Source: Billgrantia azerbaijanica (lineage in GTDB: Bacteria > Pseudomonadota > Gammaproteobacteria > Pseudomonadales > Halomonadaceae). Taken from it: a DNA stretch of 64,000 nucleotides. The translations under genes and the position numbers were made by a program. Where the stretch lies: the NCBI GenBank assembly GCA_004551485.1, contig SBLD01000012.1:52768-116767 (forward strand). The letters run 5' to 3'. Of the stretch, positions 54,351 to 63,831 are shown piece by piece. Within the stretch, counting starts at the first letter, position 1; every line of letters starts with the position of its first letter. Below the pieces are notes generated by a model, which was given only the letters and a program-made list of their open reading frames with translations, was not told the DNA's origin and made no database searches.

Positions 54351-56189
54351 ATGCAGCCAGGGTTGGAAGGTCCATCACAGGCCGAGCTGGAAGAGTGGAA
54401 CGCACAGTTGCAGGAGATCGGTCAGCAGTACCAGGCCTTGATGCAGGACCTGCTCGAACGGATGGCGCCCGATGCCGCCGCCGACTCCATCCAGGCTGAC
54501 ATCCGCGACGCCTTCCAGGCGGCCGCCGAGTCGCTGATGCGCAATCCGCAGCTGCTGTGGCAGACCCAGGCGCGCCTGCTGCAGGACCAGTTCCAGCTCT
54601 GGCAGCAGGGCCTGCGCGCCCTGGCCGGCGAGTCGGTCGAGCCGCTCGTCTCTCCGGCGAAGGGCGATCGGCGCTTCAAGGACGAGGCCTGGCAGCGCGA
54701 GCCCTACTACCAGGCGATCATGCAGCAGTACCTGCTCTTCTCGCGCGTGGTCGACGACCTCGTCGACGAGCTCGACGGCCTGCCCGAGCAGCAGAAGCGC
54801 AACCTGGCGTTCTACGCCCGGCAGGTGGTCAACGCCATGGCGCCCACCAACTTCATCACCACCAACCCCGAGGTGATGCGCCGCACCCTGGAGACGCGCG
54901 GCCAGAACCTGGTGGAGGGGCTGGCGCAGCTGCGCGAGGACCTCGCCAACTCTGCCGACGGCCTCAACGTGACCATGACCGACCGCAGCGCCTTCGAGGT
55001 CGGCAAGAACATCGCCGTGAGCCCCGGCCACGTGGTCTACGAGAACGAGCTGATCCAGCTGATCCAGTACGCGCCGAGCACCGAGACGGTGTTCAAGACG
55101 CCGCTGCTGATCGTGCCGCCGTGGATCAACAAGTACTACATTCTCGACCTGCGCCAGGACAATTCCCTCGTCAAGTGGCTGGTGGACCAGGGGCACACCG
55201 TCTTCCTGATCTCCTGGCGCAACCCCGGTCCCGAGCAGCGCGACCTGACCTGGGCCGACTACATGCAGATGGGCCCGATCGCCGCCATGGGCGCCATCGA
55301 GCAGGCCACCGGCGAGAAGTCGGTCAACCTGCTCAGCTACTGCATCGGCGGCACCCTGGCCGCCACCACGGTGGCCTACCTCACCAGCACGCGGCGCGGG
55401 CGCAAGGTCAAGTCGGTGACCTACATGGCCACCCTGCAGGACTTCCGCGATCCGGGCGAGCTCGGTGTGTTGCTCAGCGAGCCGGTTCTGCAGGGCATCG
55501 AGACCAAGCTCGCGCAGGACGGCTACCTCGACGGCCGCTCCATGGCCTACACCTTCAACCTGCTGCGCGAGAACGACCTCTTCTGGTCCTTCTACGTGAG
55601 CAACTACCTGAAGGGCGACATCCCGGCGCCGTTCGACCTGCTCTACTGGAACACCGACGGCACCAACCTGCCGGCCGGCACCCACGGCTGGTACCTGCGC
55701 CACATGTACCTGGAGAATCGCCTGGTGGAACCGGGCGGCATCGAGCTCGACGGCGTCAAGATCGACCTGCGCAAGATCTCCACGCCGAGCTACTTCGTCT
55801 CTACCCGTGACGACCACATCGCCAAGTGGAACAGCACCTACTATGGCGCGCTGCTGCCCAAGGGCCCGGTGACCTTCGTGTTGGGCGGCTCCGGCCATAT
55901 CGCCGGCATCGTCAACCCGCCCCACAAGAACAAGTACGGCTACTGGACCAACGACGAACTGCCCGACGACCACGAGGCCTGGCTGGCCGGCGCCGAGCCG
56001 CACGAGGGCTCCTGGTGGCCGCACTGGCAGGCGTGGATGACCGAGGGCGGTTATGCCGACGCCGAGAAAATGGTGCCGGCTCGCCAGCCGGGCGACGGCG
56101 AACTGCCGCTGCTGGAAGAAGCGCCGGGGCGCTACGTCAAGACGACCATCCCCGAGGTGCTGGGCGAGACTGCCTCAAGTGAGGCGTGA
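54351..56189 (+). CDS. phaC: Poly(3-hydroxyalkanoate) synthase, class I
   Basis: PhaC polymerises hydroxyacyl-CoA into PHA. The 612-residue protein has the lipase-like box SYCIGGT with catalytic Cys331, Asp488 (STRDDHIAKW) and His516 (SGHIAGIVNPP), with spacings matching the Ralstonia triad C319-D480-H508. The single-gene arrangement (no phaE or phaR next door) and the length suit class I. phaA and phaB are not in the window. A perfect 17-bp inverted repeat follows. Confidence 0.95.
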   Translation: MQPGLEGPSQAELEEWNAQLQEIGQQYQALMQDLLERMAPDAAADSIQADIRDAFQAAAESLMRNPQLLWQTQARLLQDQFQLWQQGLRALAGESVEPLVSPAKGDRRFKDEAWQREPYYQAIMQQYLLFSRVVDDLVDELDGLPEQQKRNLAFYARQVVNAMAPTNFITTNPEVMRRTLETRGQNLVEGLAQLREDLANSADGLNVTMTDRSAFEVGKNIAVSPGHVVYENELIQLIQYAPSTETVFKTPLLIVPPWINKYYILDLRQDNSLVKWLVDQGHTVFLISWRNPGPEQRDLTWADYMQMGPIAAMGAIEQATGEKSVNLLSYCIGGTLAATTVAYLTSTRRGRKVKSVTYMATLQDFRDPGELGVLLSEPVLQGIETKLAQDGYLDGRSMAYTFNLLRENDLFWSFYVSNYLKGDIPAPFDLLYWNTDGTNLPAGTHGWYLRHMYLENRLVEPGGIELDGVKIDLRKISTPSYFVSTRDDHIAKWNSTYYGALLPKGPVTFVLGGSGHIAGIVNPPHKNKYGYWTNDELPDDHEAWLAGAEPHEGSWWPHWQAWMTEGGYADAEKMVPARQPGDGELPLLEEAPGRYVKTTIPEVLGETASSEA

Positions 56190-56219
56190 AAGGTAAAGGT
56201 AAAGAGTAAGGAGTCATAC

Positions 56220-56255
56220 ACGACAGCGGGGTGGCCTTGGCCACCCCGCTGTCGT
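56220..56255. terminator. Long perfect inverted repeat between convergent phaC and lnt
   Basis: ACGACAGCGGGGTGGCC / GGCCACCCCGCTGTCGT forms a 17-bp stem around TT. It lies 30 nt after phaC and 15 nt beyond the lnt stop and can serve both strands. Confidence 0.75.
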
Positions 56256-56270
56256 GTTGCATCTCACACC

Positions 56271-57731
56271 TCATCGCTTTAGGCGCAGTCCCGGCACCAC
56301 CAGCAGCCCGGCAAGCAGCCAGACCGGCCAGCTGCCGGTGCGGGTGAAGGGGGTGTGGCCGGTCATGGGGGTGACCTCGGCGGTGAGCGTCGCGACCTCG
56401 AACTGCGGGGCGCGGGCGGTGAGCCGCCCGCGGGCGTCGATCACCGCGGTGACGCCGTTGCTCGTGGCGCGCACCACCGGGCGGCCGTTCTCCAGGGCGC
56501 GCAGGCGGGCCATCTGCAGGTGCTGCAGCGGGCCGATGGAGCGGCCGAACCAGGTGTCGTTGGAAACCGTCAGCAGCATCTCGGCGTTGCGGGCGCGGCG
56601 CGCCACCAGGTCGGCGTAGATGATCTCGTAGCAGATGGCATTGCCGAGCCGGATGCCGGCCGCCTCGATCGGCGCCTGATTGGCCGGCCCCGGGGTCATG
56701 GTCGGCATCGGCAGGTCGAAGAAGGCGATGACGCCGCGCAGCCACTCTTCCAGCGGCAGGTACTCGCCGAACGGCACCAGATGGGTCTTGCGGTACTCGC
56801 CGCCGGCCGCGCCGAGGCCGATGACACTGTTGTAGTAGAGGCCGTCGCCGTCGCGCTGCAGGATGCCGGCGAGCAGGGCGGTGTCCGGGGCGAGGCTCGC
56901 CTGGGCACGGGCGAGGAGGGGCCGCGCCTGCTCCTCGAGCATGGGCAGCGCCGCCTCGGGCCACACGACCAGGTCGGGATCTCCCTCCAGTTCGCGGGTC
57001 AGCGCGAGGTAGGTGTTGGCCGCCTGACGCTGGCCTTCCGGCGTCCACTTGATCAGCTGTGGCAGGTTGCCCTGCAGCAGCGCCACGCGTAGCGGTTCGC
57101 CGGCGGGGGTGGTCCACAGGCCCGGCAGGGCGAGCGGGACGAGCCACAGCACGGCGATGGGCGCGGCGGCCGACCAGCGGCGGCGCAGGAATTCCACGCC
57201 GAGGCTGCCGGTGAGCGCCACGATCAGCGACAGGGCATAGACCCCGCCGAGCGGCGCCCAGGGGGCCAGCGGCGAGTCGACCTGGGACGTGCCCAGCAGC
57301 AGCCAGGGAAAGCCGGTGAAGAGCCAGGTGCGCAGCCATTCGCCGATCACCCAGGCGCCGGCGAAGCTGAGCCAGGCCAGCCGCGGCCCGGTGAGCCGGC
57401 GGTAGAGCCACAGCGTCACCGCAGGGAAGAGCGCCAGGCCGGACACGAAGAGGGCGGTCAAGAACAGCGCCAGCGGCACGCCGGTGTAGCCGTAGTCGTG
57501 GATGGAGACATACACCCAGGAGGCGCCGGAACCGAACAGTCCGAGCCCGTAGCACCACCCCTTGAGGGCGGCGCGGCCGGGGGAGAGGGCGGGGAGGCCG
57601 GCATACATCAAGCCCGCGGCCACGGGGCCCAGCCACCACAGGCCGAAAGGTGCGGCGGTGAGGGTGGTGAGTACCCCGGCGGCCAGGGCGGCGAGATAGT
57701 GCAGCGCGGGGGCGCGGTGGATCTGGGTCAT
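56271..57731 (-). CDS. lnt: Apolipoprotein N-acyltransferase
   Basis: Lnt adds the third acyl chain to lipoproteins in the inner membrane. The 486-residue protein has about six N-terminal membrane helices and a C-terminal nitrilase domain with the catalytic Glu (VVWPEAALP), Lys (YRKTHLVPFGEYLP) and Cys (GNAICYEIIY). The start at 57731 follows AGGGACG. It is the last gene of the miaB-ybeZ-ybeY-corC-lnt unit. Confidence 0.95.
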   Translation of the reverse strand: MTQIHRAPALHYLAALAAGVLTTLTAAPFGLWWLGPVAAGLMYAGLPALSPGRAALKGWCYGLGLFGSGASWVYVSIHDYGYTGVPLALFLTALFVSGLALFPAVTLWLYRRLTGPRLAWLSFAGAWVIGEWLRTWLFTGFPWLLLGTSQVDSPLAPWAPLGGVYALSLIVALTGSLGVEFLRRRWSAAAPIAVLWLVPLALPGLWTTPAGEPLRVALLQGNLPQLIKWTPEGQRQAANTYLALTRELEGDPDLVVWPEAALPMLEEQARPLLARAQASLAPDTALLAGILQRDGDGLYYNSVIGLGAAGGEYRKTHLVPFGEYLPLEEWLRGVIAFFDLPMPTMTPGPANQAPIEAAGIRLGNAICYEIIYADLVARRARNAEMLLTVSNDTWFGRSIGPLQHLQMARLRALENGRPVVRATSNGVTAVIDARGRLTARAPQFEVATLTAEVTPMTGHTPFTRTGSWPVWLLAGLLVVPGLRLKR

Positions 57732-57781
57732 CGGTCGTCCCTGTGGATGACGTCGTCCAGGAGGCTGCCGGATGCGTCCGA

Positions 57782-58660
57782 TCACTCCTGCCCGGCGGCG
57801 AGCGGTTCGTCGCAGGGTGACGCCTCGAGCAGGCGGATGCGGCGGTTATCGGCATTGAGCACGGTGAAGCGCCAGCCGCCGAGCTCGGCGTGCTCGCCGC
57901 GCCCCGGCAGGTGGCCGAAGCGCTGCATCACCAGCCCGCCGACGGTGTCGAACTCGTCGTCGGAGAAGCGGGTGCCGAAACGCTCGTTGAAATCCTCGAT
58001 GGGCGTCAGGGCGCGAATTGCGTAGCGGCCTTCGCCCAGCTCGCGGATGTCGTCCTCCTCCTCGGTGTCGTGCTCGTCCTCGATGTCGCCGACGATCTGC
58101 TCGAGGATGTCCTCGATGGTGACGATGCCCGCGGTGCCGCCGTACTCGTCGACCACCACCGCCATGTGGTTGTGGGTGTCGCGGAACTCCTTGAGCAGGC
58201 TGTTGAGGCGTTTCGACTCGGGGATGAACATGGCGGGGCGCAGCACCTCCTCGAGGCGGAAGCGTTCGCGCTCCTCGGCGGGGCGGTTGAGCAGCGGCAG
58301 CAGGTCCTTGACCAGCAGCAGCCCCTTCACCTCGTCGAGGTTCTCGCCGATGACCGGGTAGCGCGAGTGGCCGGTCTCGTTGATGAGGGAGAGGTACTCC
58401 TCGAGCGGCTGATCGACGGCGATGGCGGCCACCTGGGAGCGCGGGATCAGCACCTCGCGAACCTGCTGGTCGCTGATCTGCAGGGCGCCCTCGATGATCG
58501 TCATGGCATCCTGTTCGAGCTTCAGGCGGCTGGCCGCCTGGTGCAGGAATTCCAGCAGCTCGTATCGCGAGCTGGGTTCGTCGCTGTCGCCGGAGAGGGC
58601 GCCGAGCAGCTTGTCGAGCCAGGTCTTGCCGCCCTGGCCGGTCGTTCGGTCTTCGCTCAT
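57782..58660 (-). CDS. corC: CBS-domain magnesium/cobalt efflux protein CorC
   Basis: The 292-residue cytosolic protein has two CBS domains ([62 protein letters not shown], which is a family hallmark) and a C-terminal CorC_HlyC domain ([33 protein letters not shown]). In E. coli CorC affects Mg2+ and Co2+ efflux. The start overlaps the ybeY stop by 4 nt. Confidence 0.93.
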   Translation of the reverse strand: MSEDRTTGQGGKTWLDKLLGALSGDSDEPSSRYELLEFLHQAASRLKLEQDAMTIIEGALQISDQQVREVLIPRSQVAAIAVDQPLEEYLSLINETGHSRYPVIGENLDEVKGLLLVKDLLPLLNRPAEERERFRLEEVLRPAMFIPESKRLNSLLKEFRDTHNHMAVVVDEYGGTAGIVTIEDILEQIVGDIEDEHDTEEEDDIRELGEGRYAIRALTPIEDFNERFGTRFSDDEFDTVGGLVMQRFGHLPGRGEHAELGGWRFTVLNADNRRIRLLEASPCDEPLAAGQE

Positions 58661-59202
58661 GGGTCGAGTCTCTCGTCCTCGCTATCGGGGGATCGCGCCG
58701 CGTCCGCCGCCGGCGCCACATCAGAGATGTCTCCAACGGCATAGGGGTCGGCAATGCCGAAGCCGGCCAGGATCTCGCGCTCGAGCCGTTCCATGGCCTC
58801 GGCCTCGGCCGCCTCGAGGTGGTCATGGCCCAGCAGGTGCAGGATGCCATGGATCACCAGGTGGGCGTAGTGGTCTGCCAGGCGCTTGTGCTGCTCGGCG
58901 GCCTCGCGCTCGACCACCGGGTGGCAGATCACCAGGTCGCCGAGCAGCGGCAGGGCGACGCCCGGCGGGGGCTCGAAAGGGAAGGAGAGCACGTTGGTGG
59001 GCCGATCCTTGCCGCGGTAGTCGCGGTTCAGCGACCGGCTCTCGTCGGCGTCGACGAAGCGCACGGTAACCTCGCCGCGCGACTCGCCCGGGTGGCGGGC
59101 GAGCACGGCGGCGACCCAGTCGGTCAGGGCCGGCCCGCCGGGCAGTTCGGCCGCGTCGCCGGCCAGGGCCACCTGGCGATCGATCACCACGTCGGGCTTC
59201 AT
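58657..59202 (-). CDS. ybeY: Endoribonuclease YbeY
   Basis: YbeY processes 16S rRNA 3' ends and degrades defective ribosomes. The 181-residue protein has [30 protein letters not shown] and the zinc motif [15 protein letters not shown] with three metal histidines. It overlaps ybeZ by 4 nt and corC by 4 nt, indicating tight coupling. The C-terminus is slightly extended (about 25 residues) relative to E. coli. Confidence 0.95.
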   Translation of the reverse strand: MKPDVVIDRQVALAGDAAELPGGPALTDWVAAVLARHPGESRGEVTVRFVDADESRSLNRDYRGKDRPTNVLSFPFEPPPGVALPLLGDLVICHPVVEREAAEQHKRLADHYAHLVIHGILHLLGHDHLEAAEAEAMERLEREILAGFGIADPYAVGDISDVAPAADAARSPDSEDERLDP

Positions 59203-60293
59203 GCGTCGGTATCCTGTGGCGAATTGCCGTTCGGGGTGCCTCCCTGACGCTCCTGGCGCAGCGCCTCGCGCTCGCGGTTGCGCGCCTCGCGGCGGGCGCG
59301 CTCCTCCGCCTCCTGCTCGGCCTCGAAGCGGTCGTAGGCCTCGATGATGCGCTGCACCAGCGGGTGGCGCACCACGTCCTTGGCGGAGAAGTGTGTCACG
59401 CCGATGCCGGGGGTGCCCTTGAGCACCTCGAGCACCTGGATGAGCCCCGAGGTCTGCCCGCGCGGCAGGTCGACCTGGGTAATGTCGCCGGTGATCACCG
59501 CCGTGGAGCCGAAGCCGATGCGGGTGAGGAACATCTTCATCTGCTCGCGGGTAGTGTTCTGGCTCTCGTCGAGGATGATGAAGGCGTTGTTGAGCGTGCG
59601 CCCGCGCATGTAGGCCAGGGGTGCTATCTCGATCACCTGGCGCTCGATCAGCTTGCCCACCTGTTCGAAGCCGAGCATCTCGTAGAGGGCGTCATAGAGC
59701 GGGCGCAGGTAGGGGTCTATCTTCTGGGCCAGGTCACCGGGCAGAAAGCCCAGTTTCTCGCCGGCCTCCACCGCCGGACGTACCAGCAGGATACGGCGCA
59801 CCTCCTGCTGGTTGAGGGCCTCCACCGCTGCGGCCACGGCCAGGTAGGTCTTGCCGGTGCCGGCCGGGCCGATGCCGAAGTTGATGTCGTGGGCGCGGAT
59901 GCTCGAGACGTAGCCCTGCTGGTTGGCCCCGCGTGGCTTGATCACCTGCTTGGGGGTGCGCAGCAACACCTCGTCGTCGCCGGGGCCCTCCTCCTCGTCG
60001 AGCGCCTCGCGACCGGACTCCTGCAGGAAGAGGTGTACGGTGTCGGGGGAGAGGTCGCCCGCCTCGGCCTCGCGATAGAGGTGCTCGAGCACGTTGGCCG
60101 CGGCCTTGACGTGCGGGCCGGGCCCGGCGAGCTGGAAGACGTTGCCACGGTTGCGCAGGGTGACACCGAGTCGGGATTCGACGAGCTTGAGATGCTCGTC
60201 GCGCTGGCCGCACAGGTTGGCCAGGCGCTGAGGGTCGTTGGGTTCGAGGCTCAGAGTGATGATGCGGTTGGCCTGAGTGGCATGCTGGCTCAA
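59199..60293 (-). CDS. ybeZ: PhoH-like ATPase YbeZ
   Basis: The roughly 364-residue protein has an N-terminal KH-like region ([20 protein letters not shown]...[11 protein letters not shown]) and a PhoH P-loop domain with Walker [29 protein letters not shown] and the Walker B-like [12 protein letters not shown]. YbeZ works with YbeY in rRNA processing. Start choice is uncertain: no ATG is available, and TTG at 60293 gives the family length while a GTG at 60422 would overlap miaB and add 43 unrelated residues. The C-terminal tail is rich in Arg and Glu. Confidence 0.9.
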   Translation of the reverse strand: MSQHATQANRIITLSLEPNDPQRLANLCGQRDEHLKLVESRLGVTLRNRGNVFQLAGPGPHVKAAANVLEHLYREAEAGDLSPDTVHLFLQESGREALDEEEGPGDDEVLLRTPKQVIKPRGANQQGYVSSIRAHDINFGIGPAGTGKTYLAVAAAVEALNQQEVRRILLVRPAVEAGEKLGFLPGDLAQKIDPYLRPLYDALYEMLGFEQVGKLIERQVIEIAPLAYMRGRTLNNAFIILDESQNTTREQMKMFLTRIGFGSTAVITGDITQVDLPRGQTSGLIQVLEVLKGTPGIGVTHFSAKDVVRHPLVQRIIEAYDRFEAEQEAEERARREARNREREALRQERQGGTPNGNSPQDTDA

Positions 60294-60393
60294 GGCAGAC
60301 GGGTCCCTGCGTTGCGTGTGGTGATGGGCCCAGCTTACTGCCCCGACTTGGGCCGGGGCAATGCGCGGGGAGGACGGTGACGGTTCGCTGGCG

Positions 60394-61737
60394 TCAGTAT
60401 AGTTCGGGAGAGGCGAGCTCACCGCGCAGGGAGTTGGGCAGCGCCTCGCTGATTTCCACGTCGACGAAGTGGCCGATCAGCTCGAAGGGGTTGGCCGCCC
60501 GGAAGTTGACCACGCGGTTGTTCTCGGTGCGCCCGGAGAGCTGGCCGGGATCCCTGGGGGCGAAGCCGGTGACCAGGATGCGCTGAGTGGTGCCCACCAT
60601 GCGCCGGCTGATGCGCATCGCCTGCTGGTTGATGCGCTCCTGCAGGATCGCCAGGCGCTGCTTCTTGACGCTCTCCGGCGTGTCGTCCTCGAGGCTCGCC
60701 GCCGGCGTGCCGGGACGCGCCGAGTAGACGAAGCTGAAGGAGTGATCGAAGCCGATGCGGTGGATGAGGTCCATGGTGGCCTCGAAATCCGCTTCGGTCT
60801 CGCCGGGAAACCCGATGATGAAATCCGAGGAGAAGCTGATGTCGGGGCGCAGCGCGCGGATGCGCTCGAGCTTGTCGACGTACTCCTCGATGGTGTGGCC
60901 GCGCTTCATGGCCGCCAGGATGCGGTCGGAGCCGGCCTGCACCGGCAGGTGCAGGTGGCTGACCAGCTCGGGGATTTCGCCGTACGCCTCGATCAGGCTG
61001 TCGGTGAACTCCACCGGATGGGAGGTGGTGAAGCGGATGCGGTCGATGCCTTCCACCGCCGCCACGCAGGCGATCAGCTCGGCAAGGTCGATCTCGTCGC
61101 CCAGCCGGTTCTCGCCGCGGTAGGCGTTGACGTTCTGCCCCAGCAGGTTGATCTCGCGCACGCCCTGGTCGGCGAGGTGGATCACCTCGTCCATCACCGC
61201 CTCGAAGGGGCGCGACACCTCCTCGCCGCGGGTGTAGGGCACCACGCAGAAGGTACAGTACTTGGAGCAGCCCTCCATCACCGAGACGTAGGCCGTGGCG
61301 CCGTCGGAGCTCGGCTTGGGCAGGTGGTCGAACTTCTCGATCTCGGGGAAGGTGACGTCGACCACCGAGATCTGGTCCTGCTGGCGGGCGTCGAGCATCG
61401 ATGGTACGCGGTGCAGCGTCTGCGGGCCGAACACCATGTCGACGTAGGGGGCACGCTTGCGCAGCGCCTCGCCCTCCTGGCTCGCCACGCAGCCGCCCAC
61501 GCCGATTACCAGGTCGGGGTTGGCCTCCTTGAGCTTCTTCCAGCGGCCGAGTTGGTGGAACACCTTCTCCTGGGCCTTCTCGCGGATCGAGCAGGTGTTG
61601 AGCAGGATGACGTCGGCCTCGCCTTCGTCGTCGGTCAGTTCCAGCTGGTGGGACTCGCCGAGCAGATCCGCCATGCGGGCGGAGTCGTACTCGTTCATCT
61701 GGCAGCCGTGAGTCTTGATGAAGAGTTTCTTCGCCAT
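60394..61737 (-). CDS. miaB: tRNA-2-methylthio-N6-dimethylallyladenosine synthase MiaB
   Basis: MiaB adds the methylthio group to i6A37 made by MiaA (4567-5505). The 447-residue radical-SAM enzyme has three N-terminal cluster cysteines ([34 protein letters not shown]), the radical-SAM CxxxCxxC in [15 protein letters not shown], and a TRAM domain with [15 protein letters not shown] leading to the C-terminus. The start at 61737 matches the family [15 protein letters not shown]; the long open frame upstream was rejected. Confidence 0.95.
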   Translation of the reverse strand: MAKKLFIKTHGCQMNEYDSARMADLLGESHQLELTDDEGEADVILLNTCSIREKAQEKVFHQLGRWKKLKEANPDLVIGVGGCVASQEGEALRKRAPYVDMVFGPQTLHRVPSMLDARQQDQISVVDVTFPEIEKFDHLPKPSSDGATAYVSVMEGCSKYCTFCVVPYTRGEEVSRPFEAVMDEVIHLADQGVREINLLGQNVNAYRGENRLGDEIDLAELIACVAAVEGIDRIRFTTSHPVEFTDSLIEAYGEIPELVSHLHLPVQAGSDRILAAMKRGHTIEEYVDKLERIRALRPDISFSSDFIIGFPGETEADFEATMDLIHRIGFDHSFSFVYSARPGTPAASLEDDTPESVKKQRLAILQERINQQAMRISRRMVGTTQRILVTGFAPRDPGQLSGRTENNRVVNFRAANPFELIGHFVDVEISEALPNSLRGELASPELY

Positions 61738-61960
61738 AAGAATAGGGTCGTGGTCGGTTGCCCGACGTGTGTCACCGGTGAATGGAACGTCGCGGGGATG
61801 CGGCGCGGGGCCGTTGCGGAGGCCGCTCATTATACGGGAGCGCCCGGGACGGGGCCAGCGTGGTCGTATCGCGGCGCGGCGTCTGTGGTACCCTTGACCC
61901 CGGCGAGGGTGTGCCCGGCAGGGCACGCCGATGGGCAGCGAAGGAAGGAACGAGGGCGTC

Positions 61961-62290
61961 ATGACAGCCAAGCCGATTTATCGGGTGGTGTTCCACCAGC
62001 AGGGCGAGGTCTGGGAGCTCTATGCCCGCGAGGTGTTTCAGAGCGACCTCTGGGGCTTCATCGAGGTGGAGGGGTTCATCTTCGGGGACGCCTCCAAGCT
62101 CGTCGTGGACCCGTCCGCCGACCGGCTGCGGCGCACCTTCGAGGGCGTTACCCGCAGCTACCTGCCCCTCAACGCCATCGTGCGCATCGACGAGGTGGAG
62201 CGCGAGGGCCCGGCGCGCGCGGTCAAGAGCGACGCGCGCGTGGCGGAATTCCCGCGTGGGCCGATGTCGCCACCCCGCGGTGAGCGCTGA
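61961..62290 (+). CDS. DUF1820 family protein
   Basis: The 109-residue small cytosolic protein matches DUF1820 ([52 protein letters not shown]). Its function is unknown; in related gammaproteobacteria it commonly lies next to miaB. It diverges from miaB, and the 223-nt gap should carry both promoters. The start at 61961 has an AGGAACGAGG site. The last 25 residues are poorly conserved in character. Confidence 0.88.
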   Translation: MTAKPIYRVVFHQQGEVWELYAREVFQSDLWGFIEVEGFIFGDASKLVVDPSADRLRRTFEGVTRSYLPLNAIVRIDEVEREGPARAVKSDARVAEFPRGPMSPPRGER

Positions 62291-62374
62291 GCGGATTGGT
62301 CACGACGTGACCAGGGTGCCGGAAGACCCGAGCATCGGCGCCCGGCCGCCTCTCTCCAGTGGTTTTCCCGATGG

Positions 62375-62397
62375 TTGTCCACAGAAGCTGTGGACAA
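62375..62397. repeat. Inverted pair of DnaA-box-like sequences
   Basis: TTGTCCACAG at 62375-62384 and its exact complement CTGTGGACAA at 62388-62397 are separated by 3 nt. The TTGTCCACA core differs by one base from the DnaA box TTATCCACA. The site lies in the 230-nt gap between the DUF1820 gene and the SH3-protein gene, which otherwise holds nothing I can support. Confidence 0.5.
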
Positions 62398-62520
62398 GGG
62401 CATCGGCCAGACACGAACCGTCTCATCGGTTGCCGTCGCAACGGGAGGTTGGGCGGTGACACGGGTCGCGGCAGCAGGGGTGCTGCAGGAGCCTTCGATA
62501 GTCAGGACAACGGCGTAACG

Positions 62521-63144
62521 ATGCAACGATTCAAGACACTCTTGGCGGGCGTGGCCCTGGGGCTGGTCGCCCTGCCGCTGGCCGCCCAGCAGGATGACGG
62601 CCCGACGCACTGGGTTTCCGACGAGTTGACCACCTGGGTGCGCAGCGGGCCGACCGACGGCTATCGCATCGTCGGCACCCTGACCGCCGGCGAACCGGTG
62701 ACCGTGCTCGAGACCAGCGGCGACTACAGCCGGGTGCGCGACGGTGACGGCGACTCGGTGTGGGTGCTCAGTGGGGAGCTTCAGGAGGAGCCGAGCGCCC
62801 GGCAGCGCTTGCCCGAGCTGCAGAGCCGGGTCGATGCCCTGGAGACGGAGCTCGCCGGCATCAACGACACCTGGGAGAGCCGGGTCGCGGCCATGACCGA
62901 GACCCTGGAGGTGCGCGAATCGCGCATCGCCGATCTCGAGGCGCGCAATGCCCAGCTCGACAGCGAGGCGGAGGCGTCGCGGCGCACCATTCGCGAGCTC
63001 CAGGCGCGCCTCGACACCCAGGAGGAGGACCTGCTGATGCGCTACTTCATGTACGGCGGCGGCGTGGCCGGTGCCGGCCTGCTGGTGGGGCTGATCGTTC
63101 CGCATTTGCCGCGGAAGCGGCGCAAGAACGACCGCTGGTTCTAG
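62521..63144 (+). CDS. SH3-domain/coiled-coil membrane protein (TIGR04211-like)
   Basis: The 207-residue protein has a signal peptide (about 1-22, TLLAGVALGLVALPLAA), an SH3b domain (about 28-85, WVSDELTTWVRSGPTDGYRIVGTLTAGEPVTVL), a coiled coil (about 98-170, heptad-rich QSRVDALETELAG...RTIRELQARLDT) and a C-terminal membrane helix (YGGGVAGAGLLVGLIVPHL) with a basic cytosolic tail. This layout is that of the TIGR04211 SH3 family, of unknown role. tpm follows after 21 nt, likely cotranscribed. Confidence 0.88.
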   Translation: MQRFKTLLAGVALGLVALPLAAQQDDGPTHWVSDELTTWVRSGPTDGYRIVGTLTAGEPVTVLETSGDYSRVRDGDGDSVWVLSGELQEEPSARQRLPELQSRVDALETELAGINDTWESRVAAMTETLEVRESRIADLEARNAQLDSEAEASRRTIRELQARLDTQEEDLLMRYFMYGGGVAGAGLLVGLIVPHLPRKRRKNDRWF

Positions 63145-63165
63145 GCACCCTCTCCAGGAGACGAT

Positions 63166-63804
63166 ATGGCACAGGAGTGGCGCGACCGCTGGCGCGAGGG
63201 GCGCATCGGCTTTCACCGCAACGAGACGCACCCGGCGTTGATTCGCCACTGGCCACTGCTGGGGGCGAGGCCGGGCACCAAGGTGCTGGTACCGCTGTGC
63301 GGCAAGAGCGTCGACATGCGCTGGCTGGCGCAACATGACCACCCGGTGCTGGGCATCGAGCTCGCCGAGGAGGCCATCGAGCAGTTCGTGGCCGAGGGGA
63401 TGGGAGAGGTGTCGCGCTACCGCCAGGAGCCCTTCGCCGTCTGCCGGCAGGGCAATGTCGAGCTGTGGTGCGGCGATTTCTTCCACTTCCATATCGACCA
63501 GGCGGCCGAGATCGGTGCCTTCTACGACCGGGCGGCGCTGATCGCCCTGCCGCCGGCCACCCGCCAGCGCTACGCCTTCCACCTCGCCCAGTTGATCCCG
63601 CCCGGGGCGCCGGGGTTGCTGATCAGCCTGAGGCGCGCGCCCGGCGACAGCGGCGGGCCGCCCTACAGTGTCGACGGTGCCGAGGTGCGCGAGCTCTTCG
63701 AGCCCAATTTCCAGGTCACCCACCTGGAGGATAGCGCGCCGGAACCGGGCACGGGGTTCCGGGAAAGTGCCTGGGCGCTGGTGCGCCGCGGCCCTAAAGT
63801 TTAA
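63166..63804 (+). CDS. tpm: Thiopurine S-methyltransferase (TPMT family)
   Basis: The 212-residue SAM-dependent methyltransferase begins EWRDRWREGRIGFHRNETHPALIRHW and has the family motif VLVPLCGKSVDMRWLAQHDHPVLGIELAEEAI and an ELWCGDFFHF block. TPMT-family enzymes methylate thiopurines and, in Pseudomonas, selenium and tellurium compounds. It is the last gene of the window and is followed by a REP-like array. Confidence 0.92.
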   Translation: MAQEWRDRWREGRIGFHRNETHPALIRHWPLLGARPGTKVLVPLCGKSVDMRWLAQHDHPVLGIELAEEAIEQFVAEGMGEVSRYRQEPFAVCRQGNVELWCGDFFHFHIDQAAEIGAFYDRAALIALPPATRQRYAFHLAQLIPPGAPGLLISLRRAPGDSGGPPYSVDGAEVRELFEPNFQVTHLEDSAPEPGTGFRESAWALVRRGPKV

Positions 63805-63831
63805 GTGGGCGGCCGGCTTGCCCGGACTTCT

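Noticed and set aside
60293-60422. Longer ybeZ starting at GTG 60422
   Set aside because: It would overlap miaB by 29 nt and add 43 residues not found in the family.
60469-62283. Long plus-strand frame across miaB and the DUF1820 gene
   Set aside because: Shadow of miaB; the composition is His/Arg/Ala-rich without domain signals.
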